64,000 nucleotides of DNA from Candidatus Binatia bacterium (GTDB lineage Bacteria > Desulfobacterota > Binatia > Bin18): positions 1-64,000 of the forward strand of contig JAJEFA010000009.1 of the NCBI GenBank assembly GCA_022820725.1. The letters run 5' to 3'. A program made the translations under genes and the position numbers. Below are positions 1 to 9,067 of this stretch, piece after piece. The notes beneath the pieces are model-generated. The model was not told the origin of the DNA. It made no database searches and worked only from the letters and a program-made list of their open reading frames with translations. The number at the start of each line of letters is the position of its first letter. Position 1 is the stretch's first letter.

Positions 1-140
1 CAATGTCATTGAGCGCACCTTCTGCCGCCTCAAAGACTGGCGGCGCGTCGCCACCCGCTACGACAAACTCGCGCAGAACTACCGCGCCACGGTCATCCTT
101 GCTGCCATTCTCCTCTACTGGTTATGAGTCCAGACCCTAG
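1..140 (+). mobile_element. Right end of an IS5-family insertion sequence
   Basis: Transposase coding sequence ends at 127 and helicase coding sequence on the other strand begins at about 141. The terminal inverted repeat should therefore lie within the bases just after the stop (GAGTCCAGACC). The junction CTAG at 137-140 fits the YTAR target of IS5-group elements. The left end, its inverted repeat and the other CTAG copy are outside the window, so the boundary is an inference. Confidence 0.65.
2..127 (+). pseudogene. IS5-family transposase, C-terminal end (cut by window start)
   Basis: The open frame from the window edge to TGA at 125-127 reads as the last 41 residues of a DDE transposase. 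It carries the stretch IERTFCRLKDWRRVATRYDK, which holds the catalytic Glu and the Arg/Lys block typical of IS5-family enzymes. The frame closes 13 bases before the host helicase sequence resumes, so this is the 3' end of an insertion sequence lying mostly outside the window. Whether the whole transposase is intact cannot be seen. Confidence 0.85.
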
Positions 141-764
141 AAGGTATTCAATCGGAGCCTCGAGTTCAAAATCCCCCCGTTGTTCAAGAGCCTTCTTCAG
201 CCGGTAGACGAGTTCCGATCTCAACGTGTAGCCGTAGATTTCCCGATGCTCTCTCCACGCACCCAGAAACTGCGGATGTGGATGGTGTGTCTCCCAATCA
301 GCCTCATCCGCAGTCAGGCTCTGCCAATCTGCTGACAGTTCATTCAAGAGATCGTGCGCCTCACTGATTCTCGCCAAGCTGAGCATGGATTTGAGGTCTT
401 CATGCACTATATTGCGTTCTTCCCAGTCATCTGCAATCCGGAGAGGTTGTGGCAATTCCGTGATTTTCGTCACATTCCTGAGGAGTTGTCGCAGGGCAAA
501 GGAATGAAGTGTGGAGATGCGCGGGCTTCCACCCTCGTCGAGCTCCCTATCGACGCGTTGGCGAAGTTCCCGCGCCGCTGCTCGGGTAAATGTGAGAGCC
601 AGAATGCTTTCGGCCGACACATTGTTTTCGATAACCAGGAAGCAAATACGGCGCGTCAAAGTGAGAGTCTTACCCGTGCCCGGCCCGGCCAATAATCTTG
701 CGTGAGTGCCTGCATGTGCAGCGGCTGTTCTTTGGTTTGTCAGTAGACTGTCATCCCATGACAT
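93..764 (-). pseudogene. UvrD/Rep-type superfamily 1 helicase, N-terminal fragment truncated by IS
   Basis: The first about 208 residues are a UvrD-like helicase N-terminus: a Q-motif-like LLTNQRTAAAH, Walker A AGPGTGKT at about 27-34, motif Ia ALTFTRAAARELRQRV and motif Ib STLHSFALRQLL. Family members continue past the point reached here (EAPIEYLL) into the DExQ motif. The last 15 or so codons are instead insertion-sequence DNA read out of frame. The 3' two thirds, including all later helicase motifs, is missing from this side. It begins 10 bp after the SNF2 helicase gene ends, so the two formed one operon before the insertion. UvrD-type and SNF2 helicases are commonly paired in defence loci. 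Confidence 0.85.
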
Positions 765-774
765 TAGCTTCTCC

Positions 775-3700
775 TTACTTAAGATTCACTGCGCTGTCTT
801 CCCGCACCTCCATCGGCTCCTTCAGGGCGTTCACGTTCAGATAGTAATGGGCGACCTTGGTGACCTCGTGCCATGGAAACCGTGCAGGGGCTCGAATCGG
901 TTCCTGAAGTTCAGGGTCAGTGGCACAGTTTCTCACCACGTAGAGCCAGTAGCAGTCGGGGCGATCCTCGGCCACACGACGCTCGTTTGGTGTGAGCAGG
1001 ATGCTGCCCGTAGCGCCGGCAAGACCTTTTACCTCAATCAGACGCAACTCACCCGACTGCGGATCAAGACTGGTCACATCGTAGCCAAGGTTCTTCTCGT
1101 GAACATCATCGACTTGGCGTCCCTGCGCGGTCTCGTGTTCCATGACTACCAGCATGGCCGTCATCTCGGTTTCGGGGTGCGGACGCAGACGCCGGACATC
1201 CAGGGTATCGCGCTCAGGGTGGGGCAGAATGAGCGCACTTGTCAGCCGCTCGACTCCTTGCAACGTCACCGCTCTCTGCCGCTTGAGCTCGTCGCGTCGG
1301 CGCTCGCGTCGCGCCATCACCTCGGCATGGCGGGCTTCGGCCTGGGCGAGGCGTCCCTCGGCACCAGTAATTTCTTTGCCCACTTCCTCTGCGGCCCGGC
1401 CAATCTCGTCATCGGTTCGCTGGAGAACCTCGGTCAAGGATAGCTCGACGTGTTCGGCAATACGCTCGACCTCGGCCAGCCGCTCCATGCGGACTTCATG
1501 GATAAAGGGTCCCAGAGCGTTTTCGTTAAGCCAGACAGTCGCCTCCGGCAGGGCAGCTACAGGCGGCAGATTCCCCGGAGAGTGGGCAGGGCTCAGGTTG
1601 CCGAGGACATCAGGCTCACACAGGCGGGGGTGGCCGTCATCCTTCAGCTCAACAGTGAACAGCCGTTCGTGGATGACTTGGCCGAGACCATCCACGACTC
1701 GCGCGCGGTAGAAGTCGAGACGGGCCGGCGCTTCGTGTGCGAGAGAATGGAAACAGGCACCTCTGGCAAAGGCATCCTGGCCAAGACCGAGACTGTGCCG
1801 TCGCAGGGCCTCGAACAGTGGGTGCCCAGGCGTCACCCACTCCAAGTTGTTCTCCTCCGCCGTATCGCGGTCCGTTGACAAGCGCGGATACCGAGTTGCC
1901 AGCTCGGGTAGCTTCCAACTCGGCTCGCGTTCGTACTTTTTCAAGCCGGGGGGTATCCGACCCGGATCGAACGTATGCGCCAGATTGCTCACCGGTTTCA
2001 GGGTCAGGCTCGCGTTCCGGGCGCACTCCGCCATGAAACGCGCGATGGTTTCGGGCACGACACGTCGTTCCTGCGCCCGAGCACGGCGCTCAATCAGCAT
2101 GTCAAGGTTGAGTCTCTTAGCGGCCAAGCCTTCCAACGCTGTTTGGCAGATGGCCCGGAAATGACCTTCATCCACGTCTTTTAAGAGCCGTTCCTCCAGA
2201 TCAGCATCGCCCAGCTTGCCCGCGTAGTAGTCCCGCAGTACACGCTCCACGTGGGCGGATGGCAAGACTTCGCCAACCACGTTGAACACCGCGTCGTCAT
2301 CAAGAGCGTCGCGGATTTCCTGGAGCTTGTCTAACAAGCGCTGGAGTACTCGCCCTTCGATGGTGTTTGTTGCAACGAAATTGAATATCAGGCAGTCGTG
2401 TCGCTGTCCGTAGCGGTGGATGCGGCCCATACGTTGTTCGAGCCGGTTCGGGTTCCAGGGGATGTCGTAGTTGAAAAGGATGTGGCAGCATTGAAGGTTG
2501 ATGCCTTCGCCGGCTGCTTCCGTGGCGACCAGCACCTGAATGGCTCCATCGCGGAACTGCTGTTCGGTGTGGAGCCGGGTACCTGGTTCTTCGCGTGAGC
2601 CAGGTTTCATGCCGCCGTGGATGCAGCCAACGCTGAAACCCCAGGCTTTCAACTGTTTCATTAAATAGTTGAGAGTGTCTTTGAACTCGGTGAAGATCAG
2701 CAATCGCTGGTCGGGACGGTCAAAGAAGCCCTCATCCTGCATGATCTCCCGCAGATGCCTGAGTTTTGCTTGGCTGTTAGAAGTTTCGACTGCCTTTGCC
2801 TCTTCGGCAAGGTCCAGGAGTTCACCGATCTCTTCACGTATCTGCTCGGCGTTACCAGCCAGCGTAATCGCTTCGAGCATTCTTTCCAGACGCTCGCGCT
2901 CGGCGTCCTCGAACTCCTCAAGCTCCTCCAGGTCTGGTAGGTCCGGTGGCGCTGTCCGTACCAACTCCTGAGCACGCTTGAGGCCGTCCTCCAGGCGCTT
3001 TGCACGGTTCTCAAGCGAACGTCGCACAGCGTACGTGCTGGAGGCGAGACGCCTCTGGTACAAGGACATCAAAAAACCAACGGCACGCGCCCGAGGGTCG
3101 TCATCTTGCGCGGCGGCGCGGGCACTCTGTCGTTTCACGAAACGGGTGATCTTCTGATAGAGCCCGAACTCAGAATCTTCAATGGTGAAGTCAGCCGTGC
3201 GCGGGATACGTCTGGTGAAGACCGGCTTCGCGGTCCAGGTTCCGTCCTTCTGATGCTCCGGGAAATAGACCATCGCCTCCTTGGTACGACGCAGGTAGAA
3301 CGGGGCTTGCCGCCGTTCCATAGCTTCGCGGATAGATCGTACGTCGGCATAGGCATCCCGGTCGAGCAGTTGCAGGAACAAGGTGAAATTCTGCGGGTCG
3401 CCTTTGTGTGGCGTGGCGGTCAAGAGAAGTATGTGATCGGTGCTATCGCGCAGTAATTCTCCCAGCCGGTAGCGTTGGCTCTTATGGGTCTCGTCGCGTG
3501 CCGACATACGGTGCGCCTCGTCAACGATCACCAAATCCCAGTGCACTTGCCGCAGTCCGGGCAAGATTTCGGTCCGTTTGGCGAGGTCAAGCGAGGTGAT
3601 GACCTGCTTTTGCTCCAGCCACTGGTTGACGCCGAATTGATCGCGGAGGTCGCCGCCCTTGAGAACGAGGAATTTCTCGTCGAACTTCTCCTTGAGTTCG

Positions 3701-4203
3701 CGCTGCCACTGGAAGGCCAGGTTCGCAGGGCAGACGACGAGCGCCCGTTCGATGAGACCCCGAAGCTTGAGTTCTCGGATCAGAAGACCGGCCATGATGG
3801 TCTTGCCCGCACCGGCGTCGTCGGCGAGCAGGAAGCGCACACTGGGCAGCTTGAGGAGGTGCTCATAGACCGCTTCGAGTTGGTGCGGCAGCGGGTCCAC
3901 GCGGGAGATGGAAAGCCCGAAATAAGGGTCGAATTCGTAGGCAATGCCGAGAGAATAGGCCTGGAGGCCGAGGCGTAGAAGCCTGCCATCGCCGTCGTAG
4001 GAAAGAGCGGAGTCGGTGATGGTCAGGTTGGAAATATCATCGGACGTAAGCGTGACCCGGCGGAACTGCTCAGACTGCTGACCGACAAGGCCCGCAACCC
4101 AGACGTTGAGTCCGTTTGAACGAACGGTCTCGACTTGCATCGGCTCGCTGAACAGTGGTCCGGTCAGAACTTGTCCTTCACGTATAGGTACTTCAGCACT
4201 CAA
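775..4203 (-). CDS. SNF2/RapA-type helicase with C-terminal DUF3883 (defence-type)
   Basis: This 1142-residue superfamily 2 ATPase has a Walker A at 128-135 (DDAGAGKT), DEAH at 228-231, the SAT-like motif LLTATPHKGDP near 260-270 and helicase motif VI RMGRIHRYGQ at 591-600. A long charged coiled coil lies between the lobes at about 395-480. The C-terminus, from about residue 1010, carries a DUF3883-type domain (MEHETAQGRQVDDVHEKNLG and LIEVKG), resembling a restriction-endonuclease-fold module. The architecture matches DrmD-like helicases of DISARM and related defence loci, but no methyltransferase or DUF1998 gene is present here. It lies upstream of the truncated UvrD gene in the same operon. 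Likely role: ATP-driven DNA translocation in anti-phage defence (inference). Confidence 0.88.
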   Translation of the reverse strand: MSAEVPIREGQVLTGPLFSEPMQVETVRSNGLNVWVAGLVGQQSEQFRRVTLTSDDISNLTITDSALSYDGDGRLLRLGLQAYSLGIAYEFDPYFGLSISRVDPLPHQLEAVYEHLLKLPSVRFLLADDAGAGKTIMAGLLIRELKLRGLIERALVVCPANLAFQWQRELKEKFDEKFLVLKGGDLRDQFGVNQWLEQKQVITSLDLAKRTEILPGLRQVHWDLVIVDEAHRMSARDETHKSQRYRLGELLRDSTDHILLLTATPHKGDPQNFTLFLQLLDRDAYADVRSIREAMERRQAPFYLRRTKEAMVYFPEHQKDGTWTAKPVFTRRIPRTADFTIEDSEFGLYQKITRFVKRQSARAAAQDDDPRARAVGFLMSLYQRRLASSTYAVRRSLENRAKRLEDGLKRAQELVRTAPPDLPDLEELEEFEDAERERLERMLEAITLAGNAEQIREEIGELLDLAEEAKAVETSNSQAKLRHLREIMQDEGFFDRPDQRLLIFTEFKDTLNYLMKQLKAWGFSVGCIHGGMKPGSREEPGTRLHTEQQFRDGAIQVLVATEAAGEGINLQCCHILFNYDIPWNPNRLEQRMGRIHRYGQRHDCLIFNFVATNTIEGRVLQRLLDKLQEIRDALDDDAVFNVVGEVLPSAHVERVLRDYYAGKLGDADLEERLLKDVDEGHFRAICQTALEGLAAKRLNLDMLIERRARAQERRVVPETIARFMAECARNASLTLKPVSNLAHTFDPGRIPPGLKKYEREPSWKLPELATRYPRLSTDRDTAEENNLEWVTPGHPLFEALRRHSLGLGQDAFARGACFHSLAHEAPARLDFYRARVVDGLGQVIHERLFTVELKDDGHPRLCEPDVLGNLSPAHSPGNLPPVAALPEATVWLNENALGPFIHEVRMERLAEVERIAEHVELSLTEVLQRTDDEIGRAAEEVGKEITGAEGRLAQAEARHAEVMARRERRRDELKRQRAVTLQGVERLTSALILPHPERDTLDVRRLRPHPETEMTAMLVVMEHETAQGRQVDDVHEKNLGYDVTSLDPQSGELRLIEVKGLAGATGSILLTPNERRVAEDRPDCYWLYVVRNCATDPELQEPIRAPARFPWHEVTKVAHYYLNVNALKEPMEVREDSAVNLK

Positions 4204-4452
4204 CGAAGCTCTTCCTGCCTTTATGTATTCTTGTATGGGGTGGAACCCGACCCCCAGACATATGGAAATCGGCTCTCGGGGTCAATCAAGACTTCCTCGT
4301 CATAAGTGATCATCCCTCGGGCCGGTCCCCAGCGGTGCCAGATTGAGGGGTGTGATCGGATGCCTCTCGATGCAGCTTCGGACGCACACGACGGCCGAGA
4401 ACTCATCTCATAAATAGGGGAGCGGCCATTTTATCCCCAGGATCAACGGCCT

Positions 4453-5301
4453 ATGTGGCACCCGTATCTAGGAGTGGAAACCAAAACCGAGAAAAAATAT
4501 GAGGCGCTGAAATTGCTCGGCATCGGTGGCCTTTTGCTCGCTCTGCAAGCCCTGATGTCCTACAAGCACGCGAAAGAGATGAGGGACAACATTGAGACCA
4601 CCGAGCGGGGGCAGCAGCGGCTGAAAAACGCCATTGAGTACTTGGGAAACGACCGGGACTCGGTCCGTCTGGGCGGGGCCTACGAACTCTTCCATCTGGC
4701 GGAGGACGATGAAGACTTAGGTCAACGCCAGACCGTGCTGGACATTCTCTGCGCCCACATCCGCCGGACGGTGGGCGAACCCGAATATAGAGAAAAGTAT
4801 CAGTCGAAACCCTCAGAGGAAATCCAAAGCCTCCTGACACTGCTTTTCGTCCAGGAGCATAGGGTCTTCACCGGTCTTCATATCAACTTGCAAGAAAGCT
4901 GGCTAAACGGAAGCGATCTCGACCAAGCACGCTTAGAAAATGCCGTTCTGGTAAGAGCCCAGTTGTACGGGGCTTTGCTTGCGGGAGCACAATTGCACGA
5001 GGTCTCTAACAACCCGGAAGATTAGAGTGCGTCATTTGAGGCATTCATAAAAAGGGGGATTGGCAAGGAGAGTAACCTGTCTGGATCAATTTTCTCCGGT
5101 GGGTTGACCCAAGAAGACGTAGACTCCATCGGGACAGGATTAGCGGATGAAGAAGCAAAGGAGCTGCGAGAGAATCTGGCAGAACACATCGGGGGTCGGA
5201 AAAGCTACGGATTGCCGGAAAATAGCGGTGTCACCACTGGAGCGTGTACAAAAGAAGAAGCCGCCTAATGGATTGCCGAGTACAAGACAGCCATTAGGTA
5301 A
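4453..5301 (+). pseudogene. Pentapeptide-repeat membrane protein with in-frame stops
   Basis: The first 190 residues hold a TM helix at about 20-40, a conserved soluble helical stretch (QQRLKNAIEYLGNDRDSVRL onward) and a short run of pentapeptide-like repeats near the end (GSDLDQARLENAVLVRAQLY). A TAG at 5023-5025 ends the frame. The same frame continues with plausible protein (SNLSGSIFSGGLTQEDVDSI and TKEEAA), is stopped again by TAA at 5266-5268, then reads WIAEYKTAIR before a final TAA at 5299-5301. Proteins of this type commonly end with an EEAxAWIAEY-like tail, so both internal stops look like nonsense mutations. The intact part may still be made. Confidence 0.7.
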
Positions 5302-5319
5302 AGACCAGCAAATACTGCT

Positions 5320-7293
5320 CTAGTTCTCCTTAGACTCTATCTCGTGTGACAGCCTTTCACACAGGGGTTCGAGCTCTTGAACACGTTTCTGCCAATCTCC
5401 CGGTTCTGATTTGAATAGTTTCCCCACGATGGTCATAGCATTCTGGCAGGCACTGTGGGCCTGGGCTAACTCACCGAGATCGTGATAAGTAACCGCCAGC
5501 ATGCGGTAATTGATAGCGAGGTGCCCCCTAGTCTCTACGTCACTGTTACTGATTGCACCTCGCTTCTTGAACACAGACTGGCTCTCTTGGAAGAACTCAA
5601 TTGCTCGCTGATAACGTTTGAGCCTATAGAAAACCTTTCCGATCTTGTGATAGCCGATAGAGAGACTTCGTCGCAAAGCCTGGTTCTCAGGGTGTCTTTC
5701 AGACAACTGTCGTCGAATGTCTAATGCACGTTGATAAACCTTTTCGCCTCGGTCCAAATATTCCTGCTGTAAGTAAGCGTCTCCCAGATAGTCCAAGCTG
5801 GAGGCAAGATCGTTTTGCCAACGCCCATTGTCTGGGTCGTGAGCCGCGAGTGCTTCCGCAATCTCTAGACTTTTGGTGTACCAGTCAACGGCGTCGGCCG
5901 GTTTGCCTTTTCGTAGCTGCAAATGACCGAACTTGTCAAAGATGACTGATAGGTCACGCTGCCTTTCAAGGTCGTCTGGGCTACTTTCGTACCTCCGCAA
6001 AGCAATTCTCCTCGCCTTATCACACAGGGAGGTTGCTTCATCGAGGTTCCCTTGCTCCATATACAATCCAATCATCGAATTGTACGTGGCCAGTTTATCT
6101 TTCGACCAAAGCCTCGGATTTTCCGGGCTGTATAATTTGTCGTAAAACTCGATGTTCTTCTTGTGCCACGCTATGGCGTTGGTCGGCTCGCCTTCCCTTT
6201 TGCTCAAAGCAGCCATTTGAGTATGAAGGCCAATCAGTATTCGCGCCATGCCTGTATTGTCTGGGTTCTTCTCTACCGCCGTTTGGGCAAGCTCCAGGGA
6301 GAGCTCATAACTCTCGCGCGCTTGTTCAAGTTCATTCTGGATTGCAAGTACAGCGCCATGCAGACGGTAGCTTTGTGCTAGCATAGGAGAAGTTGGGTCT
6401 GACTGTTTTATTCGCCGCGCTAATTTTACCAAATTCTCTCGGGTCACTCTGGCCTCTTTGACCTCTCCAATCTCTATTTGCACTTCAGCAAGATTGTTAA
6501 CTGCCCGCCAGTTCAACTTAAGTCGCTCAACATCGGTCTGACCACTACGTGCAGCTTCAAAATAGCCGAGCGCCTCAGTAGCCGCCTTCTTAAGTAGCGC
6601 TGTTTTGCCTAGGGGTTTAAGGTCTTTTTTGAGATCGACCACAATATAATCTATCAGTTTCTCTGCTTCGGTTCGCTCAACAAAGGCCCGCTTGCGTTCG
6701 CTGAGGGTCTGCGCGTACTGAAGTGCGAGCAGTATCCCCAGTCCTACGAATGTCGCAAGTGTTACTCCAAGTAACCGTCGCCCAGTTGTATTGCAGCGTC
6801 TGAAGGATATCGCCTGATATATTCGATCCAGTACTTCGTTACATGGTTGTGCTTGTCGCACGTTCGCAGATGTCTCAGATACGTAAACGCTGTCGCCAAG
6901 GAACGACCACTCTGGAGGTATACCAGTTTCACCTACTTTGATGGCGATCATCGGTCTCTTAGTTCGTGCAAATTGAGTGAGCTCATCTCTAACCCAGGCC
7001 GATTTCACAGCAGCACCCGTAACGATAACGATTAGCATTTTGCTTTTCGCAAGCGCCCGCTGTATCGTTTCCTTCAAGTTGATGCCGACCGGGAGTTCTT
7101 TGGCATCCCTAAAACACGCTAGATCAGATGCAGTGAGTAAGCTTTCCAGCGCCATGGCATAACCGAGAGAATCATCGTGTGCGTACGAAATAAAAATATC
7201 GAATCCCAGTAACCGTGATCGAAGGCGTTCGAGACTCGAAGTGTGAGTATTGCCACGCGCTCTTACTATTGATTGCCTGATGTTTGCGTCCAT
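5320..7293 (-). CDS. TIR domain protein with TM helix and TPR repeats
   Basis: A 657-residue protein. The N-terminal TIR domain has the opening strand FDIFISYAHDD at 31-41 and the catalytic-type Glu at 104 in KSAWVRDEL, so NADase activity is possible. A TM helix sits at about 173-193. The rest, about 215-650, is a run of tetratricopeptide repeats with typical A/Y/G spacing (SYRLHGAVLAIQNELEQA, DLGELAQAHSAC). TIR-TPR proteins usually use the TPR part to sense a partner or self-assemble, with the TIR part as output. It is divergent to, and 447 bp from, the TIR-SLOG operon and probably belongs to the same defence island. It has no close partner on its own strand. Confidence 0.88.
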   Translation of the reverse strand: MDANIRQSIVRARGNTHTSSLERLRSRLLGFDIFISYAHDDSLGYAMALESLLTASDLACFRDAKELPVGINLKETIQRALAKSKMLIVIVTGAAVKSAWVRDELTQFARTKRPMIAIKVGETGIPPEWSFLGDSVYVSETSANVRQAQPCNEVLDRIYQAISFRRCNTTGRRLLGVTLATFVGLGILLALQYAQTLSERKRAFVERTEAEKLIDYIVVDLKKDLKPLGKTALLKKAATEALGYFEAARSGQTDVERLKLNWRAVNNLAEVQIEIGEVKEARVTRENLVKLARRIKQSDPTSPMLAQSYRLHGAVLAIQNELEQARESYELSLELAQTAVEKNPDNTGMARILIGLHTQMAALSKREGEPTNAIAWHKKNIEFYDKLYSPENPRLWSKDKLATYNSMIGLYMEQGNLDEATSLCDKARRIALRRYESSPDDLERQRDLSVIFDKFGHLQLRKGKPADAVDWYTKSLEIAEALAAHDPDNGRWQNDLASSLDYLGDAYLQQEYLDRGEKVYQRALDIRRQLSERHPENQALRRSLSIGYHKIGKVFYRLKRYQRAIEFFQESQSVFKKRGAISNSDVETRGHLAINYRMLAVTYHDLGELAQAHSACQNAMTIVGKLFKSEPGDWQKRVQELEPLCERLSHEIESKEN

Positions 7294-7740
7294 TTTTTCC
7301 TCATTGTAGCAAACGGGAATTCACTCCTCATCTTCCAGGCTAGCGTGGATAGTTCCCAAATCTCGTTGCGTGCAAGCGTGAGCTTTCCATCCCCATACAG
7401 CCAGACGTAGTGCTCCAGCTTTCCTTACCGAAGCGCTTTCGAGAGCAGTCGGAGTACGTGGTTAAGCAACTGGCCTGCTCGACATCCTCGACGGGCTCCC
7501 AGTTCACGGACCAACTCCAAGGGAAGTCTGATGCCTAATGACTACACTGAGATGGTGCAAGTATGCCATACCTTACGGGTAGGGCGGCATAGAGGCCGTA
7601 CCGCTACAACACTAGGATCTTGACCCACGATCGGGAGTGGGCGCTGTTCAATCTGTCGCCCAAGACGCTAGCCGATAAGCAGAATGCTGAAGAAAGGTAG
7701 GGCCGCTGATAAAAGTATGTACAACTGGTAGAAGAAGATT
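7294..7740. other. Divergent intergenic region with gene debris
   Basis: 447 bp between the divergent TIR-TPR gene and the TIR-SLOG operon. It should hold promoters for both. On the plus strand near 7600-7700 a short open stretch ends at TAG just after 7690 (reading RILTHDREWALFNLSPKT and onward) but has no start and no recognisable family, so it looks like a decayed gene end. No repeat, RNA gene or clear operator was seen. Confidence 0.4.
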
Positions 7741-8124
7741 ATGGCAACAACAGCCGAGCTGGAAATTTATAGACAACGCTATGAGACGTATCGCCACCTC
7801 GACCGTCTTCGTTGGCAGATGTTACCGGTCGCGGCTGGGGCAGGGGCGGCAATTTTGGCGTTTGCCCGGTACAGGTCTGAACCTGTGTGGTGGGTGTTCC
7901 TAGGAGTAGGTCTATTATTCGTAATCTCTGGCGTGGCGATGCTGCGGATAGGACAGGGGATCAATAGGAACGGGGAAGTCCTACGGAAAATCGCCACTAC
8001 GATTGGAGACAAGGACATCCCACCCGTCGGGAAATGGTTTAAAAGCGTAGCCTTCTGGATTTCTTTGACAATGATTGGTCTTGGAGCGCTATGCTTCCTA
8101 ATGTCCGTCTGTCTCTACTTTTGA
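7741..8124 (+). CDS. Small three-helix membrane protein, putative effector of the TIR-SLOG operon
   Basis: A 127-residue protein with an amphipathic N-terminal helix (IYRQRYETYRHLDRLRWQ) and hydrophobic segments at about 28-44, 48-69 and 103-126. I do not recognise the family. Its size, helical hairpin layout and place as first gene of an operon with SLOG and TIR proteins resemble SLATT-type two-TM effectors, which were named for association with SLOG and SMODS proteins. The next gene starts 21 bp downstream. A role as a membrane-disrupting effector triggered by a TIR-made nucleotide is inference only. Confidence 0.7.
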   Translation: MATTAELEIYRQRYETYRHLDRLRWQMLPVAAGAGAAILAFARYRSEPVWWVFLGVGLLFVISGVAMLRIGQGINRNGEVLRKIATTIGDKDIPPVGKWFKSVAFWISLTMIGLGALCFLMSVCLYF

Positions 8125-8145
8125 ACAACCAATGGGAGGTGCTAT

Positions 8146-8754
8146 TTGCCGATACATAAAGTCTTCACCAGCTACTATCATGACGATGACCAAGACTATA
8201 AAGAGGAACTCGTCGAAATGGGAGAGGACAACGAGATATTCATTGACCGGTCAGTCGATACTGGCGATATCTCCGACGATCTTGACGACCAAGCAATCAG
8301 ACAGAAAATCCGCGATGAATATTTGCGTGACTCAACGGTCACCATCCTTCTCGTGGGTAGAAACACATGGAGACGAAAGCATGTAGATTGGGAAATCTAT
8401 TCCAGTATGTTCGACGGCCAAGTCAACAAGAAGTCTGGGATTCTTGTTGTGAATCTACCGTCGGCCGGCTCTGACTACTGCACAGCCCCGCGTACTGATG
8501 AGCAGAGAGCGGTCCACCCCCATATTCCCAACTGGATAACAATTGACGAGGCCGAGTACAGAAGGCGGTATCCATGTATGCCAGATAGGATTATGGATAA
8601 CCTACTGACCACCAAAGCTCTCGTATCGGTCACCCCTTGGTCTGCAATAGCCAATAAACCAAGCAATTTAAAATTTTTGATTGACGTTGCGTTTCGAGAC
8701 CGTCAGAGCTGTGAATATGACCTCAGCCGATCTATGAGGAGACGGAATTCCTGA
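8146..8754 (+). CDS. ThsB-like TIR domain protein (first copy)
   Basis: A 202-residue protein starting with TTG, which has a strong Shine-Dalgarno GGGAGGT at 8134-8140. The fold follows the MTH538/DUF1863 TIR-like family that includes ThsB of Thoeris: opening strand HKVFTSYYHDDD, core IRDEYLRDSTVTILLVG (about 55-71) and RRKHVDWEIYSSM, with a candidate catalytic Glu at 83. Thoeris ThsB proteins convert NAD into a cyclic or modified ADP-ribose signal after phage infection. It is closely similar to the protein at 11079-11693. Its stop overlaps the next start by one base (TGATG). Confidence 0.85.
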   Translation: MPIHKVFTSYYHDDDQDYKEELVEMGEDNEIFIDRSVDTGDISDDLDDQAIRQKIRDEYLRDSTVTILLVGRNTWRRKHVDWEIYSSMFDGQVNKKSGILVVNLPSAGSDYCTAPRTDEQRAVHPHIPNWITIDEAEYRRRYPCMPDRIMDNLLTTKALVSVTPWSAIANKPSNLKFLIDVAFRDRQSCEYDLSRSMRRRNS

Positions 8755-9032
8755 TGAAACGCTTAAAGGTTTTTAAGAAAGAGGCGGACGCCCGGGCATA
8801 TCTTAAAAATTGCCGAGCTCCGAAAAATGCGGGGATATATCCTGAGCTCGATACCGTTACTGGGGATACCAGATACACCATACGAGTGCATACGCAGCGC
8901 GGGAAACACCTTGCGCTCTACGAGGATGAGCGCTTCCAGCCCGCTGACTGGCCGCCAAACGTACCATCGACACCGCTAGGTGGACAAGTTATGACCTCCA
9001 CCGTCCAGGCGGATCTGGCCAAGCGGCAATAA
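8754..9032 (+). CDS. 92-residue unknown protein in the TIR-SLOG operon
   Basis: I do not recognise this protein. It is basic and mostly soluble in appearance, with an N-terminal helix (KVFKKEADARAYLKN) followed by a strand-rich part (TRYTIRVHTQRGKHLALYED), and no TM segment or metal motif. The ATG overlaps the stop of the ThsB-like gene, so it is translationally coupled and very likely made with it. A ligand-binding, inhibitor or adaptor role for the neighbouring TIR proteins is possible, but nothing in the sequence decides it. Confidence 0.65.
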   Translation: MKRLKVFKKEADARAYLKNCRAPKNAGIYPELDTVTGDTRYTIRVHTQRGKHLALYEDERFQPADWPPNVPSTPLGGQVMTSTVQADLAKRQ

Positions 9033-9067
9033 GGAACGTCTACACCTCGATCCCTCTGAGCCACACT

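Noticed and set aside
706..1443. A 245-codon plus-strand gene
   Set aside because: It lies wholly antisense to the SNF2 helicase gene and has no recognisable motif, so it is a shadow of that gene's codon bias.
775..4203. A complete DISARM system
   Set aside because: Only a DrmD-like helicase and a truncated UvrD gene are present. No DUF1998, phospholipase-D-like or methyltransferase gene was found in the window.
4221..4406. A 61-codon minus-strand gene upstream of the SNF2 helicase
   Set aside because: No family features, no Shine-Dalgarno and an unusual composition. It is more likely part of the divergent promoter region.
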